DNA of 64,000 nucleotides from CAXMRP01 sp964196155 (GTDB lineage: Bacteria; Pseudomonadota; Alphaproteobacteria; Rhizobiales; Afifellaceae), in NCBI GenBank assembly GCA_964196155.1, contig CAXMRP010000061.1, forward strand, positions 1 through 64,000. Direction: 5' to 3'. Every line of letters begins with the position of its first letter. Position 1 is the first letter of the stretch. Below the pieces are notes generated by a model. The model had not been told where the DNA came from. It did not search any database and saw nothing but the letters and a program-made list of their open reading frames with translations. Shown here one piece after another: positions 34,427-43,306 of the stretch. Position numbers and translations under genes: made by a program.

Positions 34427-36813
34427 TCCGCCGGCACCATCTGGTCCGGTTGCCTGTGTTTGTCACGCGACCGGGCGTCGACTGGCAGTGCGGCCTGCTG
34501 TTTGCCACTTGCCGGTGACAGGCGCAGCCGCAGGGCATTCGCCGTCACGGTGATCGACGATGCGGACATGGCAATTGCCGCAATCAATGGTGTGGCAAGG
34601 CCGGCGAGCGCGACCGGCACGGCGATGGCGTTGTAGGCAATCGCCAGCGCAAAATTCTGGCGGATATGGGCCAGCGCCCGGCGGCCGACATCCAACGCAT
34701 CGGCAACCGGCGCCAGATTGTCACCCATGAACACCAGATCAGCCGCAGCCCTGCCAAGATCGGATGCGGCAGCCGGCGCCATCGACACGTCGCCGGCGGC
34801 AAGTGCCGGCCCGTCGTTGAGACCATCGCCGACAACCAATACCCTGTGGCCAGCGGCGCGCAGGCGGTCGATTTCGGCAACCTTGCCGGCCGGCGTGCAG
34901 CGGGCGCGCCAGTCAACGATCCCGAGCGCGTCGGCAATAGCGGCAACCGGCTCGCTCCTGTCGCCTGACAGGATCGCCAGCCTGAATCCACGATCCCGCA
35001 GCCGGTGCACTGTCGCCACCGCATCGGGGCGCAGGCGGTCGGCAAATTGGAAGGCTGCCAACCCCTTGCCGTCCCGGGACAAGACCGTTTCGGTATATCC
35101 AACCGGGCTGCCGGAAGGCGCAATTTCGCCTTCTACGCCGTTGGCCAAGTCGTTCATCGCCCAATCGGAACGACCCAGCCGAATTGTCTGCCCGGTCTCC
35201 TTCCCATCCCCCGGCCCCACCGTCCCTTCCAGCCCGGCACCGGGCACTTCGCGGATATCTTCCACCGATATGGGAGTAATTTGTGACGCGCTGGCGGCGT
35301 CGGTGAGCGCCCGCGACAGCGGGTGGGTGCTTTGGTGGGCAAGCCCGGCGGCAAGTGCCAGCATTGCCGAATCGGGCGGGGGTTCACTGGCCAATGTCAG
35401 ATCGCCAAGGGTCAGTGTGCCGGTCTTGTCAAAAACGATGGTATCGACCGCCGCCAGCTGTTCCAGCGCCGTGCCGTCCTTGATCATCACGCCGCAGCGA
35501 AACAACAGCCCGGAGGCGACAATCTGAACGGCGGGAACGGCAAGGCCGAGGGCACAGGGGCAGGTGATGATGAGGACGGCGATAGCGACCAGCGTGGCCT
35601 GATGGATGTCGCCACCAAGCCACCACCAGCCGAGAAATGCCGCCGCAGCCAGAATGTGGATGGCCGGCGCATAGATCTGCGCGGCGCGGTCGGCGATGCG
35701 CACATAGGCGGCCTTGCCCTTTTCCGCAGCTTCCATCAGGCGGACGATTTCGGCAAGCACGGTGTCAGACCCTGCCGCCGTTACGCGGATGCGCAACGGG
35801 CCGGTGAGGTTGGTTGTTCCGGCGTGAACCGTGTCGCCGGCAGCGACCGCCTCGGGCAGGCTTTCGCCGGTGAGAAGTGCGGTATCAAGTTCGCTTGAAC
35901 CGGTCTCGACCCGACCGTCGACCGGCACCTGTTCGCCGGCGGCGACCTGAACCAGCAGCCCCGGCGTGACCGCGCGCAGCGGATGCCATGTGAGTTCGCC
36001 CGCTTCGCCGACAACAAGGGCGGCTTGGGCGTTGCGGGCCGCCAGATGGGTCACCGCGGACATCGCCCGGGCGCGCATGGTGTGATCGAGTACCCGGCCG
36101 GCAAGCAGGAAAAACAGCAGCGTGACCGAGGCGTCAAACCAGGTGTGTTGGCCGCCGATGATCGTCTCATACAGGCTCATCGCGGCAGCCAGGATGACCG
36201 CCAGCGAAATCGGCACGTCCATATTGAGGCTGCGGGCCTTGAGCGCGCGAAGAGCCGAACGGTAGAAGGGCCGGCCGGCATAGGCGACCGCCGGCAGGGC
36301 AATCAATGCCGACAGCCAGTGAAAGAGATCGCGGGTCGCATCGGATGCCCCGGCCCATACCGACACCGACAGGAGCATGACATTGCCGGCGGCAAAACCG
36401 GCCACCGCGAGTGAGCGGGTTAGCTCGCGGCCAGTCGCGTCACGACCGGTTGTCTGGCCGCCGGATTCGGGAGCAGCGTAGGGGGTGACGTCATAGCCAA
36501 GGGCGGTCACTGCGTCGGCAACACCCTGCGCATCGATCCGGTCCGGGTCGAAGGTTGCCGCCAAACGCCGGGTTGAGAAATTCACCCGTGCCTGCTCGAC
36601 GCCATCCAGGCCATCAAGGGCGCGCTCAATGCGCGATATGCAGCCGCCACAATGGATGCCCGGGACCAGCAGATCCAGCTTCATCCGGCCGTTTTCGGCT
36701 TCGCGGATATAAGCTGCGAACGAATCCTGCGCCGGGGCCGTAATTTCAACCGCGCCGTCCTTACCGACAGCCGATTGTGGAAGGCCGGCGTTGGCGGGGT
36801 TGCAGCATGTCAT
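34423..36813 (-). CDS. fixI: Copper-transporting P1B-type ATPase FixI/CcoI
   Basis: A 796-residue inner-membrane ATPase that exports Cu(I) from the cytoplasm for assembly of the cbb3 oxidase. An HMA domain has the CxxC metal site (GIHCGGCISRIE, about residues 53-64). About eight membrane segments include the transmembrane CPC (ITCPCALGLAVPAVQ). The phosphorylation motif is VFDKTGTLTLGD, and the hinge is GDGLNDGPALAAGDVS. The N-terminus has an extra TCC (residues 2-4). The ATG at 36813 overlaps the fixH stop (ATGA). A longer N-terminus up to 36909 is antisense to nothing but lies within fixH and is not expected. Confidence 0.95.
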   Translation of the reverse strand: MTCCNPANAGLPQSAVGKDGAVEITAPAQDSFAAYIREAENGRMKLDLLVPGIHCGGCISRIERALDGLDGVEQARVNFSTRRLAATFDPDRIDAQGVADAVTALGYDVTPYAAPESGGQTTGRDATGRELTRSLAVAGFAAGNVMLLSVSVWAGASDATRDLFHWLSALIALPAVAYAGRPFYRSALRALKARSLNMDVPISLAVILAAAMSLYETIIGGQHTWFDASVTLLFFLLAGRVLDHTMRARAMSAVTHLAARNAQAALVVGEAGELTWHPLRAVTPGLLVQVAAGEQVPVDGRVETGSSELDTALLTGESLPEAVAAGDTVHAGTTNLTGPLRIRVTAAGSDTVLAEIVRLMEAAEKGKAAYVRIADRAAQIYAPAIHILAAAAFLGWWWLGGDIHQATLVAIAVLIITCPCALGLAVPAVQIVASGLLFRCGVMIKDGTALEQLAAVDTIVFDKTGTLTLGDLTLASEPPPDSAMLALAAGLAHQSTHPLSRALTDAASASQITPISVEDIREVPGAGLEGTVGPGDGKETGQTIRLGRSDWAMNDLANGVEGEIAPSGSPVGYTETVLSRDGKGLAAFQFADRLRPDAVATVHRLRDRGFRLAILSGDRSEPVAAIADALGIVDWRARCTPAGKVAEIDRLRAAGHRVLVVGDGLNDGPALAAGDVSMAPAAASDLGRAAADLVFMGDNLAPVADALDVGRRALAHIRQNFALAIAYNAIAVPVALAGLATPLIAAIAMSASSITVTANALRLRLSPASGKQQAALPVDARSRDKHRQPDQMVPAE

Positions 36814-37337
36814 CGGGTGGCCAGGTCCGACACGGTGACGCGGACATAACGGGTGAGTTGGATCCCCGGATCGGTGGCGGGCCGGGCGAGATCGATCGTC
36901 AGGTTCCACTGGCCTGCCGGCAAGGGATCAACCGAGCGATAGACCCCCTGCCCGGCCGCAACGATCGGCAACGGCTGATCGCCCCCCTCGTGAACCGGGC
37001 GGCCGGCCCGGATTGTGACATCCATATCGCTGAGCGGGCGCTGGGCGGTGTCGCGCAACCGGACGATCAGATGACCGGCATCGATCTCGGCGGCCAGTTG
37101 CCAGCCGATCGCCTCGGCGGTCTGCTGCCCGGCCTGCTGGGCGTTGAATTCCTGGCTCGCCACAAAGGAATTCTTGACCACCAGGCCGGTCCAGCTGCCG
37201 GTTGCCAGCAAGGCCATGGTGATGTTGACGGCGATGACTGTTCCGAAAAAGGCCAGCATGATGAAAAGCATGTGGCGCCCGGTGAATTTGCCGGTTTTGG
37301 CTGCCTGCTTTTGTGGTGTGTTCAAAGTCGTGGGCAT
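36810..37337 (-). CDS. fixH: FixH/CcoH cbb3 oxidase assembly protein
   Basis: A 175-residue protein with one membrane helix (about 22-46, FIMLAFFGTVIAVNITMALL) and a periplasmic FixH domain (about 50-170) with NFVASQ-like SFVASQEFNAQQ and a beta-sandwich region ending in RYVRVTVSD. It helps maturation of the cbb3 oxidase together with FixI. It starts five bases after the fixG stop and overlaps fixI by four bases. Confidence 0.93.
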   Translation of the reverse strand: MPTTLNTPQKQAAKTGKFTGRHMLFIMLAFFGTVIAVNITMALLATGSWTGLVVKNSFVASQEFNAQQAGQQTAEAIGWQLAAEIDAGHLIVRLRDTAQRPLSDMDVTIRAGRPVHEGGDQPLPIVAAGQGVYRSVDPLPAGQWNLTIDLARPATDPGIQLTRYVRVTVSDLATR

Positions 37338-37341
37338 GGCA

Positions 37342-38910
37342 TCACTCCGGCGCTGTCCCTTCAAATATCGCTGCGGCAACTTCTTCCTCATCCCCACCGG
37401 TTTGCGTGATCAGGAAATTGAATTTTTGCGACTTCGAGGTCATTGCGCCGGCCTCGGTTCGCACCAGAATCTTGTATGTTCCGGCCTGATCCGGCCCGAC
37501 ATCGAGGTTGAGGATTTGCGCCGGTGCGGCATCGTCCGAAGCGATCCACATGGCCGCGCCCGGCAATCCGTCCAGAGCCACAACATAGGAATGGGGCTGG
37601 GGCACCATGTTCAGAATCTTCAGCGTATAGCCGTTGCGGATGGCGCCGTCAGCCAGTTGCACAAAGACCGGATTGCGGTCGTGAAGCAGATTGACGTCGA
37701 GCCGCGAGCGGGTCATCAGCGAGGTGAGCATGACCAGCCCGATCAGCGACCATAAACCGAAATAAAGTGCCGTGCGGGGCCTCAGGAACGACCGCCAGGT
37801 GGTCGGCGCGGGTTCGTCGGCCTTGTTGGCCTCATAATCCTTCAAGGTGGCATAGTTGATCAGGCCCTTGTCCAGGCCGATCTTTGCCATCACCGTGTCG
37901 CAGGCATCGATACACAGCGCACAGGTGATGCATTGCAGCTGTTGGCCATCGCGAATGTCGATGCCGGTCGGGCAAACGGCGACACAAGCGTTGCAATCGA
38001 CACAATCGCCGACATCCAATCCGTCACGCAGCGCCTTTTTGCGGTGCCGGGAGCGGGGCTCGCCGCGCCAGTCGTTGTAGGTCACGGTGAGGGAGTACTC
38101 GTCCATCATCGCGGCCTGAATGCGCGGCCACGGACACATATAGGTGCACACCTGCTCGCGCAGGATACCGCCAAGCGTGTATGTGGTGAAGGTAAGGACA
38201 GCAACAGTGGCATAGGCGATTGTCGGCGCCTGAAATGTGAAAAAATCCCGGGCCAGCGTCGGCGCATCGGCGAAATAGAATATCCAGGCGCCGCCGGTTG
38301 CAAAGGCAACAATCAGCCAGATGACATGGACGGTGACTTTCTTGCGGATTTTGCCGGCCGTCCAGGGCGCAGCATCCAGACGCATGCGGGCATTGCGGTC
38401 GCCTTCGACAAAGCGCTCGACCCAGACGAACAGATCCGTCCACACGGTCTGCGGGCAGGCATAACCGCACCAGGCCCGGCCAACTGTGGAGGTGACCAGA
38501 AACAGGCCAACGCCGGCCATGATCAGCAGGCCAGCGACATAATAAAATTCCTGCGGCCATATCTCGATGAAAAAGAAATAGAAGCGCCGGTTGGCGACAT
38601 CGATCAGCACGGCCTGATCGGGAGCAAATTCGCCACGGTCCCAGCGCAACCATGGCGTCAGATAGTAGATCGCCAGCGCGATGCCCATGATCCACCATTT
38701 GAGGGACCGGAATGTGCCCGAAACCCGCCGCGGATAGATCGGTTCGCGACCCTTGTACATGGCCGGTTTTTCGCCGGTGTTGACGGCCGCAACGTCAAAT
38801 TGCTCCACCGGCGCAACGGCCATGCCGCCGCCGGAAGTCACGGACACCGATCTTATACCGGTCAATGCATCGGCAGCACTGTCGGGCGCATTCTCATCCG
38901 ACCGGGTCAT
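37342..38910 (-). CDS. fixG: FixG/CcoG cytochrome oxidase accessory iron-sulfur protein
   Basis: A 522-residue membrane protein with an N-terminal disordered part, about five membrane segments and two [4Fe-4S] binding motifs, CVDCNACVAVCPTGIDI and CITCALCIDACDTVMAKI (about residues 303-355). A C-terminal periplasmic FixG_C immunoglobulin-like domain follows (about 395-522). CcoG is a Cu(II) reductase for the oxidase copper supply. GGAGG lies eight bases before the ATG at 38910; an ATG further upstream lies inside fixP. The operon order NOQP-GHIS places it directly after fixP. Confidence 0.95.
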   Translation of the reverse strand: MTRSDENAPDSAADALTGIRSVSVTSGGGMAVAPVEQFDVAAVNTGEKPAMYKGREPIYPRRVSGTFRSLKWWIMGIALAIYYLTPWLRWDRGEFAPDQAVLIDVANRRFYFFFIEIWPQEFYYVAGLLIMAGVGLFLVTSTVGRAWCGYACPQTVWTDLFVWVERFVEGDRNARMRLDAAPWTAGKIRKKVTVHVIWLIVAFATGGAWIFYFADAPTLARDFFTFQAPTIAYATVAVLTFTTYTLGGILREQVCTYMCPWPRIQAAMMDEYSLTVTYNDWRGEPRSRHRKKALRDGLDVGDCVDCNACVAVCPTGIDIRDGQQLQCITCALCIDACDTVMAKIGLDKGLINYATLKDYEANKADEPAPTTWRSFLRPRTALYFGLWSLIGLVMLTSLMTRSRLDVNLLHDRNPVFVQLADGAIRNGYTLKILNMVPQPHSYVVALDGLPGAAMWIASDDAAPAQILNLDVGPDQAGTYKILVRTEAGAMTSKSQKFNFLITQTGGDEEEVAAAIFEGTAPE

Positions 38911-38962
38911 CGCTTGCGCCTCCGTCCTGGGGTATCGCCGGGCGGTATTTGATTGTTTCGCC

Positions 38963-39835
38963 CTACTGGCCGCCACCTAGGCCATGAATATAGATGGCCA
39001 GTTGCTTGATGGTCGCCGGATCGAGGCGGCTGCCCCAGGCCGGCATGACGCCGTGACGGGGCCGCATGATCTGGGCTGTCACCAGTTCGCGGTTACCGCC
39101 ATAGAGCCAGATCGCATCCCGCAAGGCGGGCGCGCCCTGTTCGCGGTCACCACCACCGTCGGCACCATGGCATGCTTCACAATTGTCCGTATAGATTTCC
39201 GCACCGGCTTCGGCCAGTGTCGCGTCATGGTCGATGCCCGCCAGCTTGAGCACATATTCGGTGGCTTGCGCGATTTCTTCGCCGGCCAAAAGCTCGTCGG
39301 CGCCAAATGAAGGCATTTCGGAAAGCCGCGTATCGTCGTCGACATCAAAACGGATGCCGTGACGAATTGTGGTCTCGATGGCCTCCAGCGTGCCGCCCCA
39401 GATCCATTCATCGTCATTGAGGTTGGGATAGCCTTCCGCGCCAGACGCGCCGGATCCGTGGCACTGGGAACAATTGACCAGAAAAGCCGAACGGCCGCCG
39501 GCCGCGGCAAAGCGCTGCAACTCGTCATCGGCGCGAATGTCGGCCAGCGACATGTCGGAAATTTTCTGGATCATGCCGGCTTGGGATTCGGCAACCGCCA
39601 TCATCTCGGAATCGACCTTCTGTCGGCTGGAATAACCCAAAAGGCCGGTGGTGGATTTACTGATCAGCGGAATGGCCGGATAGAAAAATACATAAGCCAG
39701 CGCCCAGATGCAGGTGGCGTAAAAGGTCCACAGCCACCAGCGCGGCATCGGCGTATCCAGTTCGCGAATGCCGTCCCACTCGTGGCCGGTTGTTTGCGTA
39801 CCGGTGAATTCATCGACGTGGCGTTCGTCTGCCAT
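38963..39835 (-). CDS. fixP: Cbb3-type cytochrome c oxidase subunit III, diheme (FixP/CcoP)
   Basis: A 290-residue subunit that carries electrons from cytochrome c to FixO and FixN. One membrane helix (about residues 32-56) precedes two class I cytochrome c domains. The first heme site is CSQCHG (about 121-126) and the second CEACHGADGGG (about 219-229), each with a following Met ligand region (EMPSFG, MPAWGS). It starts three bases after fixQ stops, so it is translated from the same mRNA. Confidence 0.96.
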   Translation of the reverse strand: MADERHVDEFTGTQTTGHEWDGIRELDTPMPRWWLWTFYATCIWALAYVFFYPAIPLISKSTTGLLGYSSRQKVDSEMMAVAESQAGMIQKISDMSLADIRADDELQRFAAAGGRSAFLVNCSQCHGSGASGAEGYPNLNDDEWIWGGTLEAIETTIRHGIRFDVDDDTRLSEMPSFGADELLAGEEIAQATEYVLKLAGIDHDATLAEAGAEIYTDNCEACHGADGGGDREQGAPALRDAIWLYGGNRELVTAQIMRPRHGVMPAWGSRLDPATIKQLAIYIHGLGGGQ

Positions 39836-39837
39836 GA

Positions 39838-40002
39838 TCAGTCCTCGTCCTTGAATGGAATGCGGCTGGCGTCATCGTAGCTGCGCTTTGAGCCTCGCCG
39901 GAATACGAACATCACCACGCCAACGAAGAACAATACCAAGGCCAAAAGCATCCAGCTGTCGGCAAACTGGCGAAGGGTTTCGTAGGTTGTTGGGTCGGTC
40001 AT
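39838..40002 (-). CDS. fixQ: Cbb3-type oxidase small subunit FixQ/CcoQ
   Basis: A 54-residue protein with the sequence pattern MTDPTTYETLRQFADSWMLL, one membrane helix (about 17-34), and a C-terminal FRRGSKRSYDDASRIPFKDED, characteristic of FixQ. It stabilises the FixNOP complex. It sits between fixO and fixP, 9 bases after fixO. Its shortness and position make the call firm even without a search. Confidence 0.95.
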   Translation of the reverse strand: MTDPTTYETLRQFADSWMLLALVLFFVGVVMFVFRRGSKRSYDDASRIPFKDED

Positions 40003-40011
40003 GACGCGCCC

Positions 40012-40734
40012 CTAGCGATAGTTCTGCGCCGGCTCGTAGGTGGTGAAATCCACCAATGTGCCGAGCATTTGCAGATAGGAGACGAGCGCGTCCATTTCTG
40101 TCAGCCGGCCGGGTTGGCCATCGAAATCGCGAATGTTGATCTTCGGATAACGTGCCTCCAACCCTTCGGTGTCGGCATCTGGATCGCCCTGCGCCATCAG
40201 ATCGGCGCGGGCCGCGGCGATCATCGCCTCATCATAGGGTACGCCAACCCTGGCGTTGGCCTTCAGGTGCCCGGCCATGTCGCTGGTTTTCAGGTCGGCA
40301 TCGAGAAGGAAGCTGTATTTGGGCATGACCGATTCAGGCACCACAGAGCGTGGATTGATCAGATGGCGGACATGCCAGTCGTCGGAATAACGATCGCCGA
40401 CGCGGGCAAGATCCGGCCCGGTGCGCTTGGAGCCCCACTGGAAGGGATGGTCGTACATGCTTTCGGCAGCGAGCGAATAGGGACCGTAGCGTTCAACCTC
40501 GTCACGGAAGGGCCGGATCATCTGTGAATGGCAGGTGTAGCAGCCCTCGCGGATATAGACGTTGCGCCCTTTCAGTTCGAGCGGTGAATAAGGCCGCATA
40601 CCGTTCACCTTCTCGATTGTGTTTTCCAGATAAAACAGCGGCGCAATCTCAACGATGCCGCCGATGGAGACAACGACCAGTGACAACACCATGAGCAGTG
40701 TCGCGTTGGTTTCGATTTTTGAATGGTCAATCAT
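40012..40734 (-). CDS. fixO: Cbb3-type cytochrome c oxidase subunit II, monoheme (FixO/CcoO)
   Basis: A 240-residue subunit with one N-terminal membrane helix (about 11-32) and a periplasmic monoheme domain. The heme site is CYTCHSQMIRPF (about 62-73), and the C-terminal Met ligand lies in the segment TEMDALVSYLQMLG. Electron transfer runs FixP to FixO to FixN. It follows fixN after 15 bases. Confidence 0.97.
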   Translation of the reverse strand: MIDHSKIETNATLLMVLSLVVVSIGGIVEIAPLFYLENTIEKVNGMRPYSPLELKGRNVYIREGCYTCHSQMIRPFRDEVERYGPYSLAAESMYDHPFQWGSKRTGPDLARVGDRYSDDWHVRHLINPRSVVPESVMPKYSFLLDADLKTSDMAGHLKANARVGVPYDEAMIAAARADLMAQGDPDADTEGLEARYPKINIRDFDGQPGRLTEMDALVSYLQMLGTLVDFTTYEPAQNYR

Positions 40735-40749
40735 GAATGCTGCCTCCGG

Positions 40750-42375
40750 TCACGCGGCTGCGGGCGCTGGCGCGCCGCCGCCCATCGGTTCTTCGGTCCG
40801 AATCCTGCCGGCAATCGTCTGATAAACGTTCCAGACCATGACCAGTCCGCCGGCCAGGTAAAGAAGCCCGCCGACAGCACGGATCACGTAGTAGGGGTAC
40901 ATGGCGCCGACAGATTCGGCGAAGGAATAGACCAGGAAACCCTGCTCATCATATTCACGCCACATCAGCCCTTGGGTGATGCCTGAAACCCACATGGCCG
41001 AGGCGTAAAGAACGATACCCAGGGTCGCGAACCAGAAGTGCCAGTTGACCAGCCGGTAGCTGTAGAGACGTTCGCGGTTCCACAAACGCGGTGTCAGGAA
41101 GTAAACCGCGCCAAACGAAATCATGCCAACCCAGCCCAGCGCGCCGGAATGGACGTGACCGATGGTCCAGTCGGTATAGTGGCTGAGCGAATTGACCGCC
41201 TTGATCGCCATCATCGGCCCTTCGAAGGTCGACATGCCGTAAAATGCGATGGCCAGCACCATCATCCGCAATACCGGATCGGTGCGCAGCTTGTCCCAGG
41301 CCCCGGACAGAGTCATCAGGCCGTTGATCATGCCACCCCATGAAGGCATCCACAGCATGATGGAAAAGACCATGCCCAGCGTCTGCGCCCAATCGGGCAG
41401 CGCGGTGTAGTGCAGATGGTGCGGTCCGGCCCAGATGTAGAGGAAAATCAGTGACCAGAAATGGACGATCGACAGGCGGTAGGAATAGACGGGGCGATCG
41501 GCCTGCTTGGGCACGAAATAATACATCATGCCGAGGAAACCGGCAGTCAGGAAGAAGCCGACTGCATTGTGGCCGTACCACCACTGGGTGAGGGCGTCCT
41601 GAGTGCCGGCGAACAGGCTGTAGCTCTTGGAGCCGAAGAACGACACGGGGACCGCCAGATTGTTGACAATGTGCAACATGGCGATGGTGACGATGAAGGC
41701 GAGGTAGAACCAGTTGGCGACATAAATGTGCGGTTCCTTGCGCTTCAGCAGCGTACCAAGGAAGACCAGCAGGTAGACGACCCAGACAATAGTCAGCCAA
41801 ATATCGACATACCATTCCGGCTCGGCATATTCGCGCGACTGGGTGACGCCAAGCAGGTAGCCGGTGGCGGCCAGCACGATAAACAGCTGATAACCCCAGA
41901 ACACAAACCAGGCGGCGTTGCCGAGCGCCAGGCGGGCCCGGCAGGTGCGCTGCACGACATAAAAACTCGTCATGATCAAGGCATTGCCGCCGAACGCAAA
42001 CACGACCGCGGAAGTATGGAGGGGACGAATGCGACCAAATGTTGCGAAGGAATAATCAAGGTTGAGTGCGGGAAAAGCCAGTTGGGAAGCGATCACGACA
42101 CCAACAAGAAATCCGACCACACCCCAAAATACCGTGGCGATAAGGCCGGCGCGCACGACACCGTCGAGATAGAACCCATCATCGGCGGCGGTGGTGACAA
42201 CATTGCCGTCGGCATCGAATTTCAAGCGACGGAGGGCGACCGCAGCGGCGATCAGCGCAGCTATCATGAAGATCAGCGCATGAAAACCAAACAGCGCATC
42301 TTCCGCCTTGGCGAAGGCCAAAAGGGCGACAAGCGCCAGCAATCCGAACAATCCCGCATTGACCATGCGACCCAT
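40750..42375 (-). CDS. fixN: Cbb3-type cytochrome c oxidase catalytic subunit I (FixN/CcoN)
   Basis: A 541-residue heme-copper oxidase subunit with about 12 to 14 membrane segments that reduces O2 at very low concentration. Characteristic features are LHTSAVVFAFGGNALI (low-spin heme His), QWWYGHNAVGFFLTAGFLGM (Cu-B His and helix VI), YIWAGPHHLHYTALPDWAQ (binuclear-site His pair) and IGHVHSGALGW (heme ligand region). An AGGGGA ribosome site precedes the ATG. It heads the eight-gene leftward operon. Upstream are a 16-base palindrome, a tandem repeat and an FNR/FixK box about 190 bases away. Confidence 0.97.
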   Translation of the reverse strand: MGRMVNAGLFGLLALVALLAFAKAEDALFGFHALIFMIAALIAAAVALRRLKFDADGNVVTTAADDGFYLDGVVRAGLIATVFWGVVGFLVGVVIASQLAFPALNLDYSFATFGRIRPLHTSAVVFAFGGNALIMTSFYVVQRTCRARLALGNAAWFVFWGYQLFIVLAATGYLLGVTQSREYAEPEWYVDIWLTIVWVVYLLVFLGTLLKRKEPHIYVANWFYLAFIVTIAMLHIVNNLAVPVSFFGSKSYSLFAGTQDALTQWWYGHNAVGFFLTAGFLGMMYYFVPKQADRPVYSYRLSIVHFWSLIFLYIWAGPHHLHYTALPDWAQTLGMVFSIMLWMPSWGGMINGLMTLSGAWDKLRTDPVLRMMVLAIAFYGMSTFEGPMMAIKAVNSLSHYTDWTIGHVHSGALGWVGMISFGAVYFLTPRLWNRERLYSYRLVNWHFWFATLGIVLYASAMWVSGITQGLMWREYDEQGFLVYSFAESVGAMYPYYVIRAVGGLLYLAGGLVMVWNVYQTIAGRIRTEEPMGGGAPAPAAA

Positions 42376-42397
42376 GAATTTCCCCTATCGAATTAAT

Positions 42398-42413
42398 TCG
42401 ACCCGCGGGTCGA
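42398..42413. repeat. Perfect 16-base palindrome upstream of fixN
   Basis: TCGACCCGCGGGTCGA reads the same on both strands. It starts 23 bases before the fixN start, in the likely 5' leader. It could be an operator or an mRNA hairpin covering the ribosome site. The function is not known. Confidence 0.5.
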
Positions 42414-42463
42414 TCCGCCGGTTATGTGCCGTGCGCACAGGTGCATAAGATAACCGACTCGTA

Positions 42464-42495
42464 CACTGCGACAGAATCGCACTGTGACAGATTCG
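42464..42495. repeat. Two tandem 16-base direct repeats in the fixN/hemerythrin intergenic region
   Basis: CACTGCGACAGAATCG is followed directly by CACTGTGACAGATTCG, identical at 14 of 16 positions. The spacing of 16 is not a whole number of helix turns. The shared CTG-x-GACAG core contains a short CTGT/ACAG symmetry in the second copy. It may be a regulator binding pair. Confidence 0.45.
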
Positions 42496-42565
42496 CACCC
42501 CGTCCGGTGATCGCGGCGGCGCCCGTGATCTGACGGCGATATCCCAACACATCCTGTGCCTGGCT

Positions 42566-42579
42566 TTGATCTGTGTCAA
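42566..42579. promoter_or_regulatory. FNR/FixK-type binding box
   Basis: TTGATCTGTGTCAA fits TTGA-N6-TCAA exactly. It lies 35 bases before the hemerythrin ATG and about 190 bases before the fixN ATG. An FNR-type regulator gene is 0.7 kb away. The position best suits control of the hemerythrin gene (and, less certainly, fixN). Confidence 0.7.
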
Positions 42580-42613
42580 AGTTGTTTGGCGCGAACTCAG
42601 TGATTGTCGGATC

Positions 42614-43204
42614 ATGGAACCCTTGAAGGTCATTAGGGCCGAACACGACTTGCATGCAGCGCTGTGCGATCTGCTTGAAACGATTGCCGACGCGCTGCCC
42701 GCATCGGTCAGCCCGGACCAGTGCGCGCGGGCGGCGTCTGCGCTGAAAATCGATCTGCCGCTTCATCATGCCGATGAGGAGTACGGGCTGTTCCCGCTGT
42801 TGCGGGCGGCCTGTGATGACAATGAGACGACAGAGATCCTCGCCCGGCTTGAGGAGGATCATCTGGGCGATGAAGCCAATTCCCATGAGCTGGTGCCGGT
42901 TCTGGAGGCCATCGCCGCCGGGCGGCAACCAGACAATCCCAATATGGTCGGTTACATGCTGCGCGGCTTTTTCGAAGCCTATCGCCGGCACATCGAATGG
43001 GAAAACCGGGTCGTGCTGCCGCTTGCCCGGGCCCGGCTCGACACCGAATCACTGGGAAAACTGGCAAAGGTGATGATCAAGAACCGCTCCGCCGTCGGCC
43101 GGGCGCAAAAAGAGGCCGATGCAGCGTCAAACGGGCAATCGCATTCGCCTGATGTCCGAACGCTGCTGCGCGGCCTGTGCGGCAAGGCTGAGCCGCGACA
43201 ATAG
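42614..43204 (+). CDS. Hemerythrin-domain protein
   Basis: A 196-residue cytoplasmic protein with the four-helix hemerythrin fold. The metal-binding residues are visible: EHDLH (about residues 10-14), HHADEEYGLFP (about 50-60), EEDHLGDEANSHE (about 80-92) and HIEWENRVVLP (about 120-130). It may bind O2 or NO, or act as a di-iron sensor in micro-oxic metabolism. It is divergent from fixN, and an FNR/FixK box lies just upstream, so it is probably induced at low oxygen. The ATG at 42614 is chosen since the upstream frame crosses the box. Confidence 0.85.
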   Translation: MEPLKVIRAEHDLHAALCDLLETIADALPASVSPDQCARAASALKIDLPLHHADEEYGLFPLLRAACDDNETTEILARLEEDHLGDEANSHELVPVLEAIAAGRQPDNPNMVGYMLRGFFEAYRRHIEWENRVVLPLARARLDTESLGKLAKVMIKNRSAVGRAQKEADAASNGQSHSPDVRTLLRGLCGKAEPRQ

Positions 43205-43227
43205 GCGAGGTTCGGGAGCAATCCCAG

Positions 43228-43306
43228 CCCACTTTTCGGGATGCGCTTTTATGTCAGCGCGCATCTTGTCCGAAAACCGGTGACCACTTTTCGGGATGCG
43301 CTTTAA
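43228..43306. repeat. Hyphomicrobiales-type intergenic palindromic repeat
   Basis: Two copies of CCACTTTTCGGGATGCGCTTT (43229-43250 and 43284-43304 approximately) flank GCGCATCTTGTCCGAAAACC, the inverted partner. The second pair makes a hairpin GCGCATC...GATGCGC with TCCGAAA/TTTTCGG arms. Repeats of this sequence are common in intergenic regions of Hyphomicrobiales genomes from memory. It sits between hemerythrin and the FNR-type gene, whose coding end it overlaps slightly. It may serve as a bidirectional terminator. Confidence 0.6.

Noticed and set aside
41461..42396. 311-codon plus-strand frame opposite fixN
   Set aside because: Antisense to the oxidase catalytic subunit; polar, repetitive composition with no fold.
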